NCBI GenBank assembly: GCA_027435495.1
Contig: DAHZZC010000050.1
Coordinates: 1-12,531 of the forward strand
Direction of reading: 5' to 3'
From: Planctomycetales bacterium
Lineage (GTDB): Bacteria; Planctomycetota; Planctomycetia; Isosphaerales; Isosphaeraceae
Length of the DNA: 12,531 nucleotides
Shown: in pieces, positions 5,710 through 12,531 of the stretch
Layout: each line of letters starts with the position of its first letter
Position numbering within the stretch: position 1 is the first letter of the stretch
Position numbers and translations under genes: made by a program
The notes under the pieces: generated by a model
Told to the model about the DNA's origin: nothing
Database searches by the model: none
The model's input: only the letters and a program-made list of their open reading frames with translations

Positions 5710-8700
5710 TTACTGGTAATGGGTCGGGGCGTTCGTTCGGGATTCGTGGGCGGCGGCCGGTTCCTCGTTTGCGCGGGGAATCCTCTGGGGCATTTCCGGT
5801 GGGCGGAGCGATGGTCTCGTGCCGCGCACCTTGTGATGGATGCCCAGGACGGCGAGCGTCGCCAGGATCCCCGAGGCGCCGCCGATCCAGAGGGCCCGAT
5901 CCAGGGCGACCACCTGCGCCCGTGCCATCAGGTCGCCGAGCCCCGCGCCCGCGAGTCCGCCGATCGCGGTCGACACGGTCCACCGGGCCGTCGTTGTCAC
6001 CAGCCGCCAGGCCTCACTCAGACCGAGAATCACGTGGAAGAAGACCGGCGTCAGGAAGATCCCGAAGAGCGTGACTCCCACCATTCCGTAGAAGACCGCG
6101 ATCCCGAGCGACAGCCGCATCTCGGCCCCCGCGCCCTCGGCGACCGCCAGCGGAATCACGCCGATGATGAACGCCATCGAGGTCATCAGGATCGGCCGGA
6201 GCCGCAGCCGGCAGGCTTCCACGGTCGCCTCGGTCCGCGTCCACCCCTCGGCGTGCTTTTCCCTTGCATATTCGACAATCAGGATCGCGTTCTTGCACGC
6301 CAGACCCACCAGCACCACCAGGCCAATCTGAACGAAGATGTTCACATCGCGGCCTGTCCACAATACTCCCGCCAGCGAGCAGAGCAGGCACATCGGCACC
6401 ACCAGGATCACCGCCATCGGCAGGAGCCAGCTTTCGTAGAGCGCTGCGAGCGCCAGGAAGACGGCGATCGCCGAGAGCCCGAAGGTGAACGCCGCCGGGT
6501 TGCGCTCCTCGGCCCGGATCTGGAGGAACATCACCTCGGTCCACTCGGCCTTCATCGAGAGCGGGAGCCGTTCGGCGGTCATCGCGTCGATTGCCTGGAT
6601 GGTCTCGCCCGAGCTCACCCCCTGCGCCAGGTTGCCGGTGATCGCCGAGGATCGATACAAGTTGTATCGCATCACACCGATCGGGCCGCCGATTTCGCGG
6701 ATCTTCAGCAGAGTCCCGAGCGGGACCATCTGACCCCACTTGTTCCGGACCTGGAGCAAGTGAATCGTCTCGGGCCGGGCCCGGAACGGGCCGTCGAGCT
6801 GGACGTTCACCTGCCAGTGCCGGCCGAAGGCGTTGAAACTGTTCACATAAAGCGATCCCAGGCCCATCGAGAGCGTCTGGTTCACGTCGTCGAACGAGAG
6901 TCCCAGCGCCTCGGCCTTGGTCCGATCGATGTCGAGGTAGAGCTGCGGGACTTGCGAGCGAAACTGGCTCGAGGCGGAGCTCAGCCCTGGCTGGCGCTTC
7001 ATCGCGTCGACCAGGTCGTCGGTCTGTTCCTGGAGTGTGGCGAGGCCGCGGTCGCCCCGGTCCTCGATGATCAGTTTGTATCCGCCCGCGACGCCCAGGC
7101 CAGGGATCGGCGCCGAGTTGCGCACGACCACGTCGGCCTCTCTCACCTGCTTCGCAAACTCCCTCCGCAGCCTGCGCATGATCTCCTCGGCGTGCAGGCC
7201 CGGCTTCTGCCGATCGGGGAACGGGTCGAGCACGATGAACATCGAGCCGAAGTTCGAGGCGGTCGTCTGGAGCAAAAACGACATCCCGGCGATCGCGACC
7301 GTGTGCCGGACGCCGGGCATCGCCTGCGCGATTTTGACCACCTTCGCCATCGCCGCCTCGGTGCGCTGGAGCGATGGGGCATCGGGGAGCTGCACGTTCA
7401 GAATCAGCCGCCCCTGATCCTGCTGCGGGATGAAACCCTTGGGCGCCCGGTCGAGAGCCCAGACGGTCAGCGCGAGCAGGCCCCCGTAGACGATCAGCAC
7501 CAGGAGGCTCACGCGCAGCATCTTGCCGACGACCCATCCATAAAGATCGGTCGCCGCATCGAACCCCCGGTTGAAACCACGGAAGAGGGCACCCAGAACG
7601 GCGTTCGTGGGGCGGATCACGACCCGGCCGACCAGTCCCCCCGCGATGGCTCCGGGGGCGAACGCCGCCAGATATTCCCAGGAGAACCACCCTGCCTCGG
7701 CGGTCGTCGGCAACCCGAGTCGCGCCGTGATCCACTCGCGACCGAGCCGGACCGAGATCAGGCCGCCGAGGATCGCGAACGACCACCAGGGGAGTGCCTC
7801 GCGCTCCAGCCCGTGGGCCTGGCCGGTTGCATCGGGATGTCTTCGGCGCGCCTCATGGGTCCGGAAGATGATCACGGCGCGGCTGGGGGTCATGGTCAGG
7901 GCGTTGACGGCCGAGATGATCGTCGAGACGGCGATCGTCACCGCGAACTGTCGGAAGAACTGGCCGGTGATCCCGCTGAGGAAACAGCACGGAACGAAGA
8001 CCGAGCTGAGCGCCATTGTGATCGCGATGATCGGCCCGGTGATCTCCTCCATCGCCTTGATGGTCGCGGTCCGGGCGTCGTATCCTCGGGCGAGCATCCG
8101 TTCGGTGTTTTCCAGGACCACGATCGCATAGTCGACCACGATCCCGATCGCCAGGACCAGGCCGAAGAGGGTGAGGTTATTCAGGCTGAAGCCGAGGACC
8201 GCCATCGCGGCGAAGGTTCCGATCAGCGAGACCGGAACGTCGATCATCGGCAGGATCATCGTCCGCCAGTCCTGGAGGAAGATCAGGACGACCAGGCCGA
8301 CGAGCAAAACGGCGTCGCGGAGGGTGAGGAAAACCTCGCCGATCGATTCGCGGATGTAGGGCGTCGTGTCGTAGCCGATCACGTACTCGACGCCCTCGGG
8401 GAACCGCTTTTTCAGCTCCTCCATCCGGGCGCGGACGCGGTCGGCGACGTCGAGCGCGTTGGTCCCGGGGAGCTGGTAGAGGCCCAGGCCGACCGACGGC
8501 CGGCCGTCGAGCGTGCAGGAGAGGTTGTAGTTCTGCGCTCCCATCTCGATCCGGGAGACGTCGCGGAGCCGGACGATCCCGGGTGCCGGCTCCCGGTCGC
8601 TGGCCTGGCCGACCTTGACAACGATCTCGCCGAACTGCTCGGGGGTCGTCAGCCGGCCCAGGGTCTCGATCGGAAGCTGGAACGGCTGACCCCGGGGCGC

Positions 8701-9375
8701 GGGAAGCTGGCCGATCTGGCCCGAGGGGGCGTCGAGGTTCTGCTGCCGGATCGCATCGGCAACGTCCATCGCCGTCATCCCTCTCGCTCCCAGCTTCTGG
8801 GGATCGAGCCAGGCCCGGATGCTATAATCTCGCTGGCCGAGGTAGAAGATGTCGGAAACCCCGTAGACCCGGAGCAGCTCGTCCTTGACGTTGATCGTCG
8901 CGAAGTTACTCAAATAGATGTCGTCGTATCGCCCATCGGGTGAGAAGAAATTGACGATCATCAGCATGTCGGGCGTGCGTTTCCGGATCGTGATCCCCTG
9001 GTTCTGCACCTGGGTGGGAAGCATCGGCATCGCCAGGGCGACGCGGTTCTGGACCATCACGAGCGCCGCGTTGACGTCGGTCCCGATGTCGAAGGTCACG
9101 GTGAGGGTATAGGTCCCGTCGTTCCCCATCTGCGAGGTCATGTAGAGCATGCCCTCGATCCCGTTGACCTGCTGCTCGATCGGCGCGGCAACCGTGTCGG
9201 CAACGACCGGGGCGCTGGCGCCCGGGTAGTTGATCGAGATCGAGATGCCCGGTGGAGTGATCCTCGGGTACTGGGCCATCGGCAGGCTATAAAGCGCGAT
9301 GGCGCCCAGCAGAGTGATCACCACCGAGAGGACGGTGGCGAAGATCGGCCGGTCGATGAAGAACTTCGAGAGCAT
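5710..9375 (-). CDS. RND efflux transporter permease B (HAE1/AcrB-type) with Asp-to-Tyr in the proton relay
   Basis: This 1221-residue paralogue of permease A starts MLSKFFIDRP and has the same AcrB/MexB layout: TM1, first porter half, TM2-6 (about 350-500), second porter half from about 650, TM8-12 to about 1115. K1028 (LACKNAILIVE) and the RLRLRPILMTS motif are kept, but the paired aspartates read D415-Y416 (GIVVDYAIVVLEN); codon 416 at 8130-8128 is TAT where permease A has GAT. In AcrB the equivalent residue, D408, is essential for drug transport. Residues about 505-598 carry the same hydrophobic insertion as permease A. After TM12 is an extra region (about 1120-1221) with two more hydrophobic stretches (about 1131-1150 and 1160-1180) and a polar tail. 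The docking loop insertion of permease A is absent. It lies 30 bases after the adaptor gene. Confidence 0.95.
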   Translation of the reverse strand: MLSKFFIDRPIFATVLSVVITLLGAIALYSLPMAQYPRITPPGISISINYPGASAPVVADTVAAPIEQQVNGIEGMLYMTSQMGNDGTYTLTVTFDIGTDVNAALVMVQNRVALAMPMLPTQVQNQGITIRKRTPDMLMIVNFFSPDGRYDDIYLSNFATINVKDELLRVYGVSDIFYLGQRDYSIRAWLDPQKLGARGMTAMDVADAIRQQNLDAPSGQIGQLPAPRGQPFQLPIETLGRLTTPEQFGEIVVKVGQASDREPAPGIVRLRDVSRIEMGAQNYNLSCTLDGRPSVGLGLYQLPGTNALDVADRVRARMEELKKRFPEGVEYVIGYDTTPYIRESIGEVFLTLRDAVLLVGLVVLIFLQDWRTMILPMIDVPVSLIGTFAAMAVLGFSLNNLTLFGLVLAIGIVVDYAIVVLENTERMLARGYDARTATIKAMEEITGPIIAITMALSSVFVPCCFLSGITGQFFRQFAVTIAVSTIISAVNALTMTPSRAVIIFRTHEARRRHPDATGQAHGLEREALPWWSFAILGGLISVRLGREWITARLGLPTTAEAGWFSWEYLAAFAPGAIAGGLVGRVVIRPTNAVLGALFRGFNRGFDAATDLYGWVVGKMLRVSLLVLIVYGGLLALTVWALDRAPKGFIPQQDQGRLILNVQLPDAPSLQRTEAAMAKVVKIAQAMPGVRHTVAIAGMSFLLQTTASNFGSMFIVLDPFPDRQKPGLHAEEIMRRLRREFAKQVREADVVVRNSAPIPGLGVAGGYKLIIEDRGDRGLATLQEQTDDLVDAMKRQPGLSSASSQFRSQVPQLYLDIDRTKAEALGLSFDDVNQTLSMGLGSLYVNSFNAFGRHWQVNVQLDGPFRARPETIHLLQVRNKWGQMVPLGTLLKIREIGGPIGVMRYNLYRSSAITGNLAQGVSSGETIQAIDAMTAERLPLSMKAEWTEVMFLQIRAEERNPAAFTFGLSAIAVFLALAALYESWLLPMAVILVVPMCLLCSLAGVLWTGRDVNIFVQIGLVVLVGLACKNAILIVEYAREKHAEGWTRTEATVEACRLRLRPILMTSMAFIIGVIPLAVAEGAGAEMRLSLGIAVFYGMVGVTLFGIFLTPVFFHVILGLSEAWRLVTTTARWTVSTAIGGLAGAGLGDLMARAQVVALDRALWIGGASGILATLAVLGIHHKVRGTRPSLRPPEMPQRIPRANEEPAAAHESRTNAPTHYQ

Positions 9376-9405
9376 GGAGATGGCCCGACTTCCTTCGGGA
9401 AAGAT

Positions 9406-10698
9406 TCAGCGTCCTGCCGATTTCGAGGGCGGTCTGCCCTCTCCTTTCTTCGTGGTTGTCTTGCCGGTCGCCTCGGCCTTCCTCTTCGGCTCGGCTACGA
9501 CGACGCCCGGAACGGGGATCGGCATCGCGATCGGCTCAGGCTCGACGAGGAGCTTCGGCCGGACCTGCTGCAAGGCACCGACGACCACCCGATCGTCCGG
9601 GCTGAGGCCCTCGTCGATCACCCGAAGGCCGTCCTCCTGGAGCGAGCCCGTCCTGACACGGCGGGTCTGAACCATGTCCTTCGCGTCGAGTACGTAGACG
9701 AACTTGGTCCCCTGGTCCGACCCGATGGCCCGATCCGCGACCAGCACCGCGGGGTGGGGCAGGCCGATCGGTAGCCGAATCCGGACAAACATCCCCGGCG
9801 AGAGCAGTCGGAGCCCGTCCTCGGGCTTCGGATTGGGGAAGAGACCCCGGACGAGGATGCTCCCGGTCGTCGGGTTGACCTGGTTGTTGATGAAATTCAC
9901 CGTCCCCTGGTGCGGGAAACCCTCCTCACCCTGAAGTCCCATCAGAACCGACATCTTGCCGTCTACCGGGACGCGTACCTTCTTCTCGTTGATCGCCCGA
10001 CGAATCCGGAGCAACGTCGGCTCGTCCATCTCGAAGTAGGCATACATCGGGTCCACCGAGACAATCGTCGTCAGCAGGGTCTGGTCCTGGTTGACCAGAT
10101 TTCCGCGCGTCAGATAATAGCGGCTGATCATCCCGTCGATCGGCGAGGTTACCTTGGTAAATTCGTGCTGGAGCGTGTAAATCTCCATGCTCATTTCAAA
10201 CGCCTTGACCCGCGCCTCGGCCTCGTCGACGACGGCCTGCTCCTGGTCGAACTGCTGGAGACTGATGGAGCCGGGCGAGCGCGCGTTGATGGCTCGGTCG
10301 CGGGCGAGTGTGACCCTCGCCAGCTTGAGCGAGGCTCGGTACAGGTCAACCTGCCCCTGCGCCTGGTCGAGCTGGGCCTTGTAGGGGCGTGGGTCGATGA
10401 CGAACAGCAGATCGCCTTTTTTGACCTCGGCGCCCTCATGGAACGGCATCTCGACGAGGTATCCGTTGGCTCTCGGCCGGATGTCGACCGAGTGGATGGC
10501 CTCGGTCCGGCCGGTGAAGTCGACGTAGTCGGTCACCTCACGCGCCACCGGGTGGGCCACCGGAACCACCGGGGGAGCTGCCGGTACCACGGCCGCTCGG
10601 TTCTGCTGGCATCCCGCCTCGGCCGCCGCCGAGATGGCCACCATCATCAGGACGACGGTTCGTCTCCGGTCACTGCTCATGGGTGGTTTATTGGTCAT
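9406..10698 (-). CDS. RND efflux periplasmic adaptor (membrane fusion protein, HlyD/AcrA family)
   Basis: This 430-residue product would bridge the RND permeases to an outer-membrane channel. The N-terminus has a basic stretch (DRRR, 10-13), a hydrophobic core and a Cys at position 30 (AEAGC), which looks like a lipoprotein signal although Glu at -3 is unusual. Next come the first half of the lipoyl-like domain (about 70-103, VDIRPRANGYLVEM), an alpha-hairpin coiled coil (about 104-172), the second lipoyl half (about 180-213, TSPIDGMISRYYLTRGNLV), a beta-barrel (about 214-310) and a membrane-proximal domain (about 315-385). The tail from 403 is Lys/Arg-rich (TTTKKGEGRP). The Met at 10698 is used; Met-7 at 10680 is an equally good alternative that moves the basic stretch nearer the start. 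Neither has a clear Shine-Dalgarno sequence. It is first in the operon. No outer-membrane factor gene follows. Confidence 0.93.
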   Translation of the reverse strand: MTNKPPMSSDRRRTVVLMMVAISAAAEAGCQQNRAAVVPAAPPVVPVAHPVAREVTDYVDFTGRTEAIHSVDIRPRANGYLVEMPFHEGAEVKKGDLLFVIDPRPYKAQLDQAQGQVDLYRASLKLARVTLARDRAINARSPGSISLQQFDQEQAVVDEAEARVKAFEMSMEIYTLQHEFTKVTSPIDGMISRYYLTRGNLVNQDQTLLTTIVSVDPMYAYFEMDEPTLLRIRRAINEKKVRVPVDGKMSVLMGLQGEEGFPHQGTVNFINNQVNPTTGSILVRGLFPNPKPEDGLRLLSPGMFVRIRLPIGLPHPAVLVADRAIGSDQGTKFVYVLDAKDMVQTRRVRTGSLQEDGLRVIDEGLSPDDRVVVGALQQVRPKLLVEPEPIAMPIPVPGVVVAEPKRKAEATGKTTTKKGEGRPPSKSAGR

Positions 10699-10736
10699 CT
10701 CTTGGGGAGAATCGTCGGTAGTCAGCGGGGGGATTG

Positions 10737-10784
10737 TCTGCCTAGAGTGTATCAGGGTCGGGCGGTAGGGTCACAGTAGGCAGA
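10737..10784. promoter_or_regulatory. Spaced inverted repeat bracketing the efflux operon promoter
   Basis: TCTGCCTA at 10737-10744 and TAGGCAGA at 10777-10784 are perfect 8-base inverted copies 40 bases apart from start to start, in the 101-base gap between the divergent adaptor and secreted-protein genes. They flank the best minus-strand promoter candidate exactly. This could be a split operator bound by a regulator that loops or blocks the promoter for both directions, or a chance repeat. Confidence 0.35.
10746..10774 (-). promoter_or_regulatory. Sigma-70-like promoter candidate for the efflux operon
   Basis: On the minus strand GTGACC (10774-10769, four of six matches to TTGACA) is followed by a 17-base spacer and TACACT (10751-10746, four of six matches to TATAAT). 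Transcription would begin near 10739, giving a leader of about 40 bases before the adaptor ATG at 10698. It is the only reasonable match in the short divergent region. I found no comparably good plus-strand pair for the gene at 10800. Confidence 0.35.
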
Positions 10785-10799
10785 TCGGGGCGAGATTCC

Positions 10800-11867
10800 A
10801 TGAAACATCTAGGCGATTTCAGGGCTCGAACGGGCCCGGCCTCTCCTCGAAGTCAGACCGGGAATACCAGAGACTCGGGGACGAAGGATTCCAGGACTCC
10901 TCTGAAAAGGATCGGGTTGGGCGCGATCGCGATCGCGATCATGATCACGGCCCCGGCCTGGGCGGCGGGGCCTGTCGAGGTCAAGCTGGAGGCGAAGTTT
11001 CCGGAGGGTCGGGCGATCCGATACCGGGTGCGGACATCGAAGAACCAGCTTGTGAAGAACCTGGGGATGGAGATGCCCTCCAACCAGGATCGAACGGTCG
11101 TTTACGCGATCGAGGCGGGCCCGCGGCGAGGCGATTCGACCCGGCCGGTCTCGGTGAAGCTGGAATCGCTCCGTGAACGGCAGCGCCTGCCCGGCGGTCG
11201 AGATGTCCTGCACGATTCGAAGGATCCGTCGGCCGACCGGGTCGCTCACCCGGACCTCGAATTCTTCAAGCCAATGTATCGAGTCGAGGACGGCCTCGCG
11301 TTCACGGCGATCCTCGACGCCAGGGGCCGTGTCAAGGCGATCGAGGGAGGCGAGGTGGTCCGATCGAAGCTCAGCACCCTCGATCCGGTCGCCGTCGACC
11401 TGCTCAAAAGCCGGCTCTCGGACGACTCCCTCGCCCGAGAATTCGAGCGGGCCATCGGACTCTCGGCCCTCCCCGACGCCCCGGTCAAGCCGGGTGCCTC
11501 GTGGGAAAAGACCGAGGCCGTCGACGTCGGCGCCGGGATCGAACTGGTCCTCAAGAAGAAGTATGAGTACACCGGCACCGAAAAGAAGGGGAATCGCGAG
11601 ATCGACCGAATCAAGATCCAGGTCCTGGAGGTGCATTGCCGGCAAGACGCCGACTCCTCCTCGCCGATGAAGCTCGCGAAGGAGGAGATCAAGGTGATTT
11701 CGTCCGAGGGCTTCGTCCTCTTCGACCGGAGCGAGGGCCGGGCGCTCGAGGTTCGCGACCGGGTGCAGCTTGAAGGCCGGTTGACGCTCGCGCACGAGGG
11801 CCGGGACCAGCAGGTCGGGTTCGACCTGACCATCCGGACCGAATCGCAGCCGGCCGGCGGGTCGTAA
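10800..11867 (+). CDS. Secreted protein of unknown function, DUF6263-like (paralogue 1)
   Basis: The 355-residue open frame has a hydrophobic signal-like segment (about 38-52, GLGAIAIAIMITAPAWA) with a probable cleavage site near AWA-A, then a soluble charged domain rich in beta-like segments. The pattern, starting with VKLEAKFPEGR and including AILDARGRVKAIEG and LDPVAVDLLKSRLSD, resembles the DUF6263 family of secreted or periplasmic proteins common in Planctomycetes. That family name is from memory, and the function is unknown. It is a clear paralogue of the gene starting at 11996. The 34 residues before the signal core are oddly long and polar for a signal peptide. The true start may be nearer: CTG at 10902 would give MKRIGLGAIAIAI with AGGA 5 bases upstream, and TTG at 10917 has AAAAGG 6 bases upstream. 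I keep the ATG at 10800 because it is the only upstream ATG in frame. Transcribed divergently from the efflux operon. Confidence 0.8.
   Translation: MKHLGDFRARTGPASPRSQTGNTRDSGTKDSRTPLKRIGLGAIAIAIMITAPAWAAGPVEVKLEAKFPEGRAIRYRVRTSKNQLVKNLGMEMPSNQDRTVVYAIEAGPRRGDSTRPVSVKLESLRERQRLPGGRDVLHDSKDPSADRVAHPDLEFFKPMYRVEDGLAFTAILDARGRVKAIEGGEVVRSKLSTLDPVAVDLLKSRLSDDSLAREFERAIGLSALPDAPVKPGASWEKTEAVDVGAGIELVLKKKYEYTGTEKKGNREIDRIKIQVLEVHCRQDADSSSPMKLAKEEIKVISSEGFVLFDRSEGRALEVRDRVQLEGRLTLAHEGRDQQVGFDLTIRTESQPAGGS
10923..10940 (+). repeat. GCGATC hexamer, three tandem copies inside the signal peptide
   Basis: GCGATC is repeated at 10923-10928, 10929-10934 and 10935-10940, encoding the Ala-Ile-Ala-Ile-Ala-Ile core of the signal peptide. 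Loss or gain of a unit would keep the frame and change the hydrophobic core by two residues. With only three copies it may simply reflect codon choice for alternating Ala-Ile. Confidence 0.5.
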
Positions 11868-11933
11868 GCGTAAGAATATCGCCGATCCCCTGGCGAATCA
11901 CGATCCATGGCGAGTGGGACGATGTCCGCGACC

Positions 11934-11949
11934 GGGCGATCGATCGCCC
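11934..11949. promoter_or_regulatory. Perfect 16-bp palindrome between the two secreted-protein genes
   Basis: GGGCGATC followed by GATCGCCC is a perfect self-complementary 16-mer with no spacer, 46 bases upstream of the second paralogue's ATG. With no loop bases it is more likely a DNA-binding or methylation site (two GATC steps) than an RNA hairpin. The rest of 11868-11995 holds no gene and no T-run terminator, so the two paralogues may be co-transcribed. Confidence 0.4.
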
Positions 11950-11983
11950 TGCCGCGATCCGGCTCCGATCCGATCCGAGACCC

Positions 11984-11988
11984 AGGAG
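11984..11988 (+). promoter_or_regulatory. Shine-Dalgarno site deciding the start of paralogue 2
   Basis: AGGAG at 11984-11988 lies 7 bases before the ATG at 11996 and 10 bases before the in-frame ATG at 11999. The spacing favours the first of the two adjacent ATG codons. It is the clearest ribosome site in the window. Confidence 0.6.
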
Positions 11989-11995
11989 ACGACCG

Positions 11996-12531
11996 ATGAT
12001 GACCATTCGAGACGCTTTTGCAATAGCGGCCCTGCTCGTGGCGACCGCCGTGACCCCAGCACGGGCGCAGGTGAAGCTTGAGCACAAGTTCCCCGAGGGC
12101 CGAAAGCTGACCTACAGCTCCGGCCTGAAGATCCACCGGATGCTCACTGTCGCCGGAATGGAGTTCCCGACCGACGTCGACCAGGTCGTCGTCATCGCCC
12201 GGACGACAGGGAGCCGGGCGGCCGACGGTTCGCTGCCCATCCGCGAGAAGATCGAGTCGTTCCGGGCCGAGCTCACTCTCCCAGGAAACATCCGGGTCGC
12301 CTTCGACTCGAAGGACGGTAAGCTCGAAACCGACGAGAAACAACTGGAATTCCTCGGCGACGTCTACCGGTTCATCCCCGGGATCGAGTACACAGTCGTC
12401 CTCGACACCCAGAACCACGTCAAGGCGATCGAGGGCGCCGAGAAGATCCAGGAAAAGGCCGAGAAGCTCGACCCCCAGGTACGCGACGCCCTCCGATCTC
12501 GGCTCTCGGCCGAGAAGCTCCGTACCCGGTT
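11996..12531 (+). CDS. Secreted protein of unknown function, DUF6263-like (paralogue 2, cut at right edge)
   Basis: An open frame of 178 codons runs off the right edge. It begins MMTIRDAFAIAALLVATAV with a typical short signal peptide, probably cut after ARA (about residue 23), so the protein is exported. The mature part aligns with paralogue 1: VKLEHKFPEGRKLTY, then GMEFPTDVDQVVV, ESFRAELTLPG, FDSKDGK, YTVVLDTQNHVKAIEG and LDPQVRDALRSRLS, each with a counterpart in the same order. This shows an old tandem duplication, since identity outside these blocks is modest. The family resembles DUF6263, of unknown function; no catalytic motif is visible in the part present. Its own Shine-Dalgarno site and a 128-base gap from paralogue 1, without an obvious terminator, allow either co-transcription or a separate promoter. 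Confidence 0.85.
   Translation, partial: MMTIRDAFAIAALLVATAVTPARAQVKLEHKFPEGRKLTYSSGLKIHRMLTVAGMEFPTDVDQVVVIARTTGSRAADGSLPIREKIESFRAELTLPGNIRVAFDSKDGKLETDEKQLEFLGDVYRFIPGIEYTVVLDTQNHVKAIEGAEKIQEKAEKLDPQVRDALRSRLSAEKLRTR

Noticed and set aside
6014..7786. A 590-codon minus-strand frame overlapping permease B in another phase
   Set aside because: A frame-shifted shadow of the RND gene, Arg/Gly/Pro/Asp-rich, with no start context and no recognisable domain.
5707..8943. A 1078-codon open frame on the plus strand, antisense to permease B
   Set aside because: It lies almost wholly inside a well-supported RND gene. Its product is dominated by Asp, Arg, His, Gln and Glu with no motif, the usual result of reading a GC-rich gene backwards.
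2094..9375. The tandem permease genes as one gene split by a frameshift or assembly duplication
   Set aside because: Each is a full-length RND protein with its own start and C-terminus, and the porter domains, docking loop and tails differ clearly, so they are real paralogues.
10809..12418. Long minus-strand frames (328 and 390 codons) opposite the two secreted-protein genes
   Set aside because: They are antisense to two paralogous genes with signal peptides and aligned conserved blocks; the minus-strand products have no motif.

Overview
The window is GC-rich and looks like Planctomycetes chromosome, probably near Isosphaerales. I infer this from the codon use, from the oversized RND pump proteins and from a pair of secreted proteins resembling DUF6263. 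No 16S, tRNA or other taxonomic marker is present, so the assignment is tentative. I see no CRISPR array, insertion sequence or RNA gene.

Layout from left to right: (1) at 1-455, minus strand, the N-terminal part of a membrane-anchored coiled-coil protein that runs off the left edge; (2) a gene-free stretch at 456-1076 holding a strong long hairpin, a short direct repeat and a palindrome; (3) at 1077-1880, plus strand, a DUF5131 (phage Gp37/Gp68 family) protein with a three-cysteine motif; (4) a convergent intergenic spacer at 1881-2093 with terminator-like hairpins; (5) a minus-strand operon transcribed from about 10740 down to 2094, encoding a periplasmic adaptor (10698-9406), RND permease B (9375-5710) and RND permease A (5687-2094), with gaps of 30 and 22 bases; (6) a 101-base divergent promoter region; (7) two tandem plus-strand paralogues with signal peptides (10800-11867, and 11996 to the right edge).

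The operon should make an inner-membrane, proton-driven efflux pump with its adaptor. No outer-membrane channel gene and no regulator gene is in view. The most interesting point is that permease A keeps the full proton-relay set (Asp-Asp, Lys, Arg), while permease B has Asp-Tyr at the Asp-Asp site through what could be a single base change. With one adaptor gene and two adjacent permeases, this suggests a hetero-oligomeric pump in which one subunit cannot run the normal proton cycle, in the manner of MdtBC, or a pump being lost. Both permeases carry an insertion of about 80 residues, predicted to add membrane helices, before the second half of the protein. Permease B has a further hydrophobic C-terminal extension, and permease A a Gly/Ser/Thr-rich insertion in its docking region. 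The divergent pair of secreted paralogues has no known function and need not be linked to the pump.
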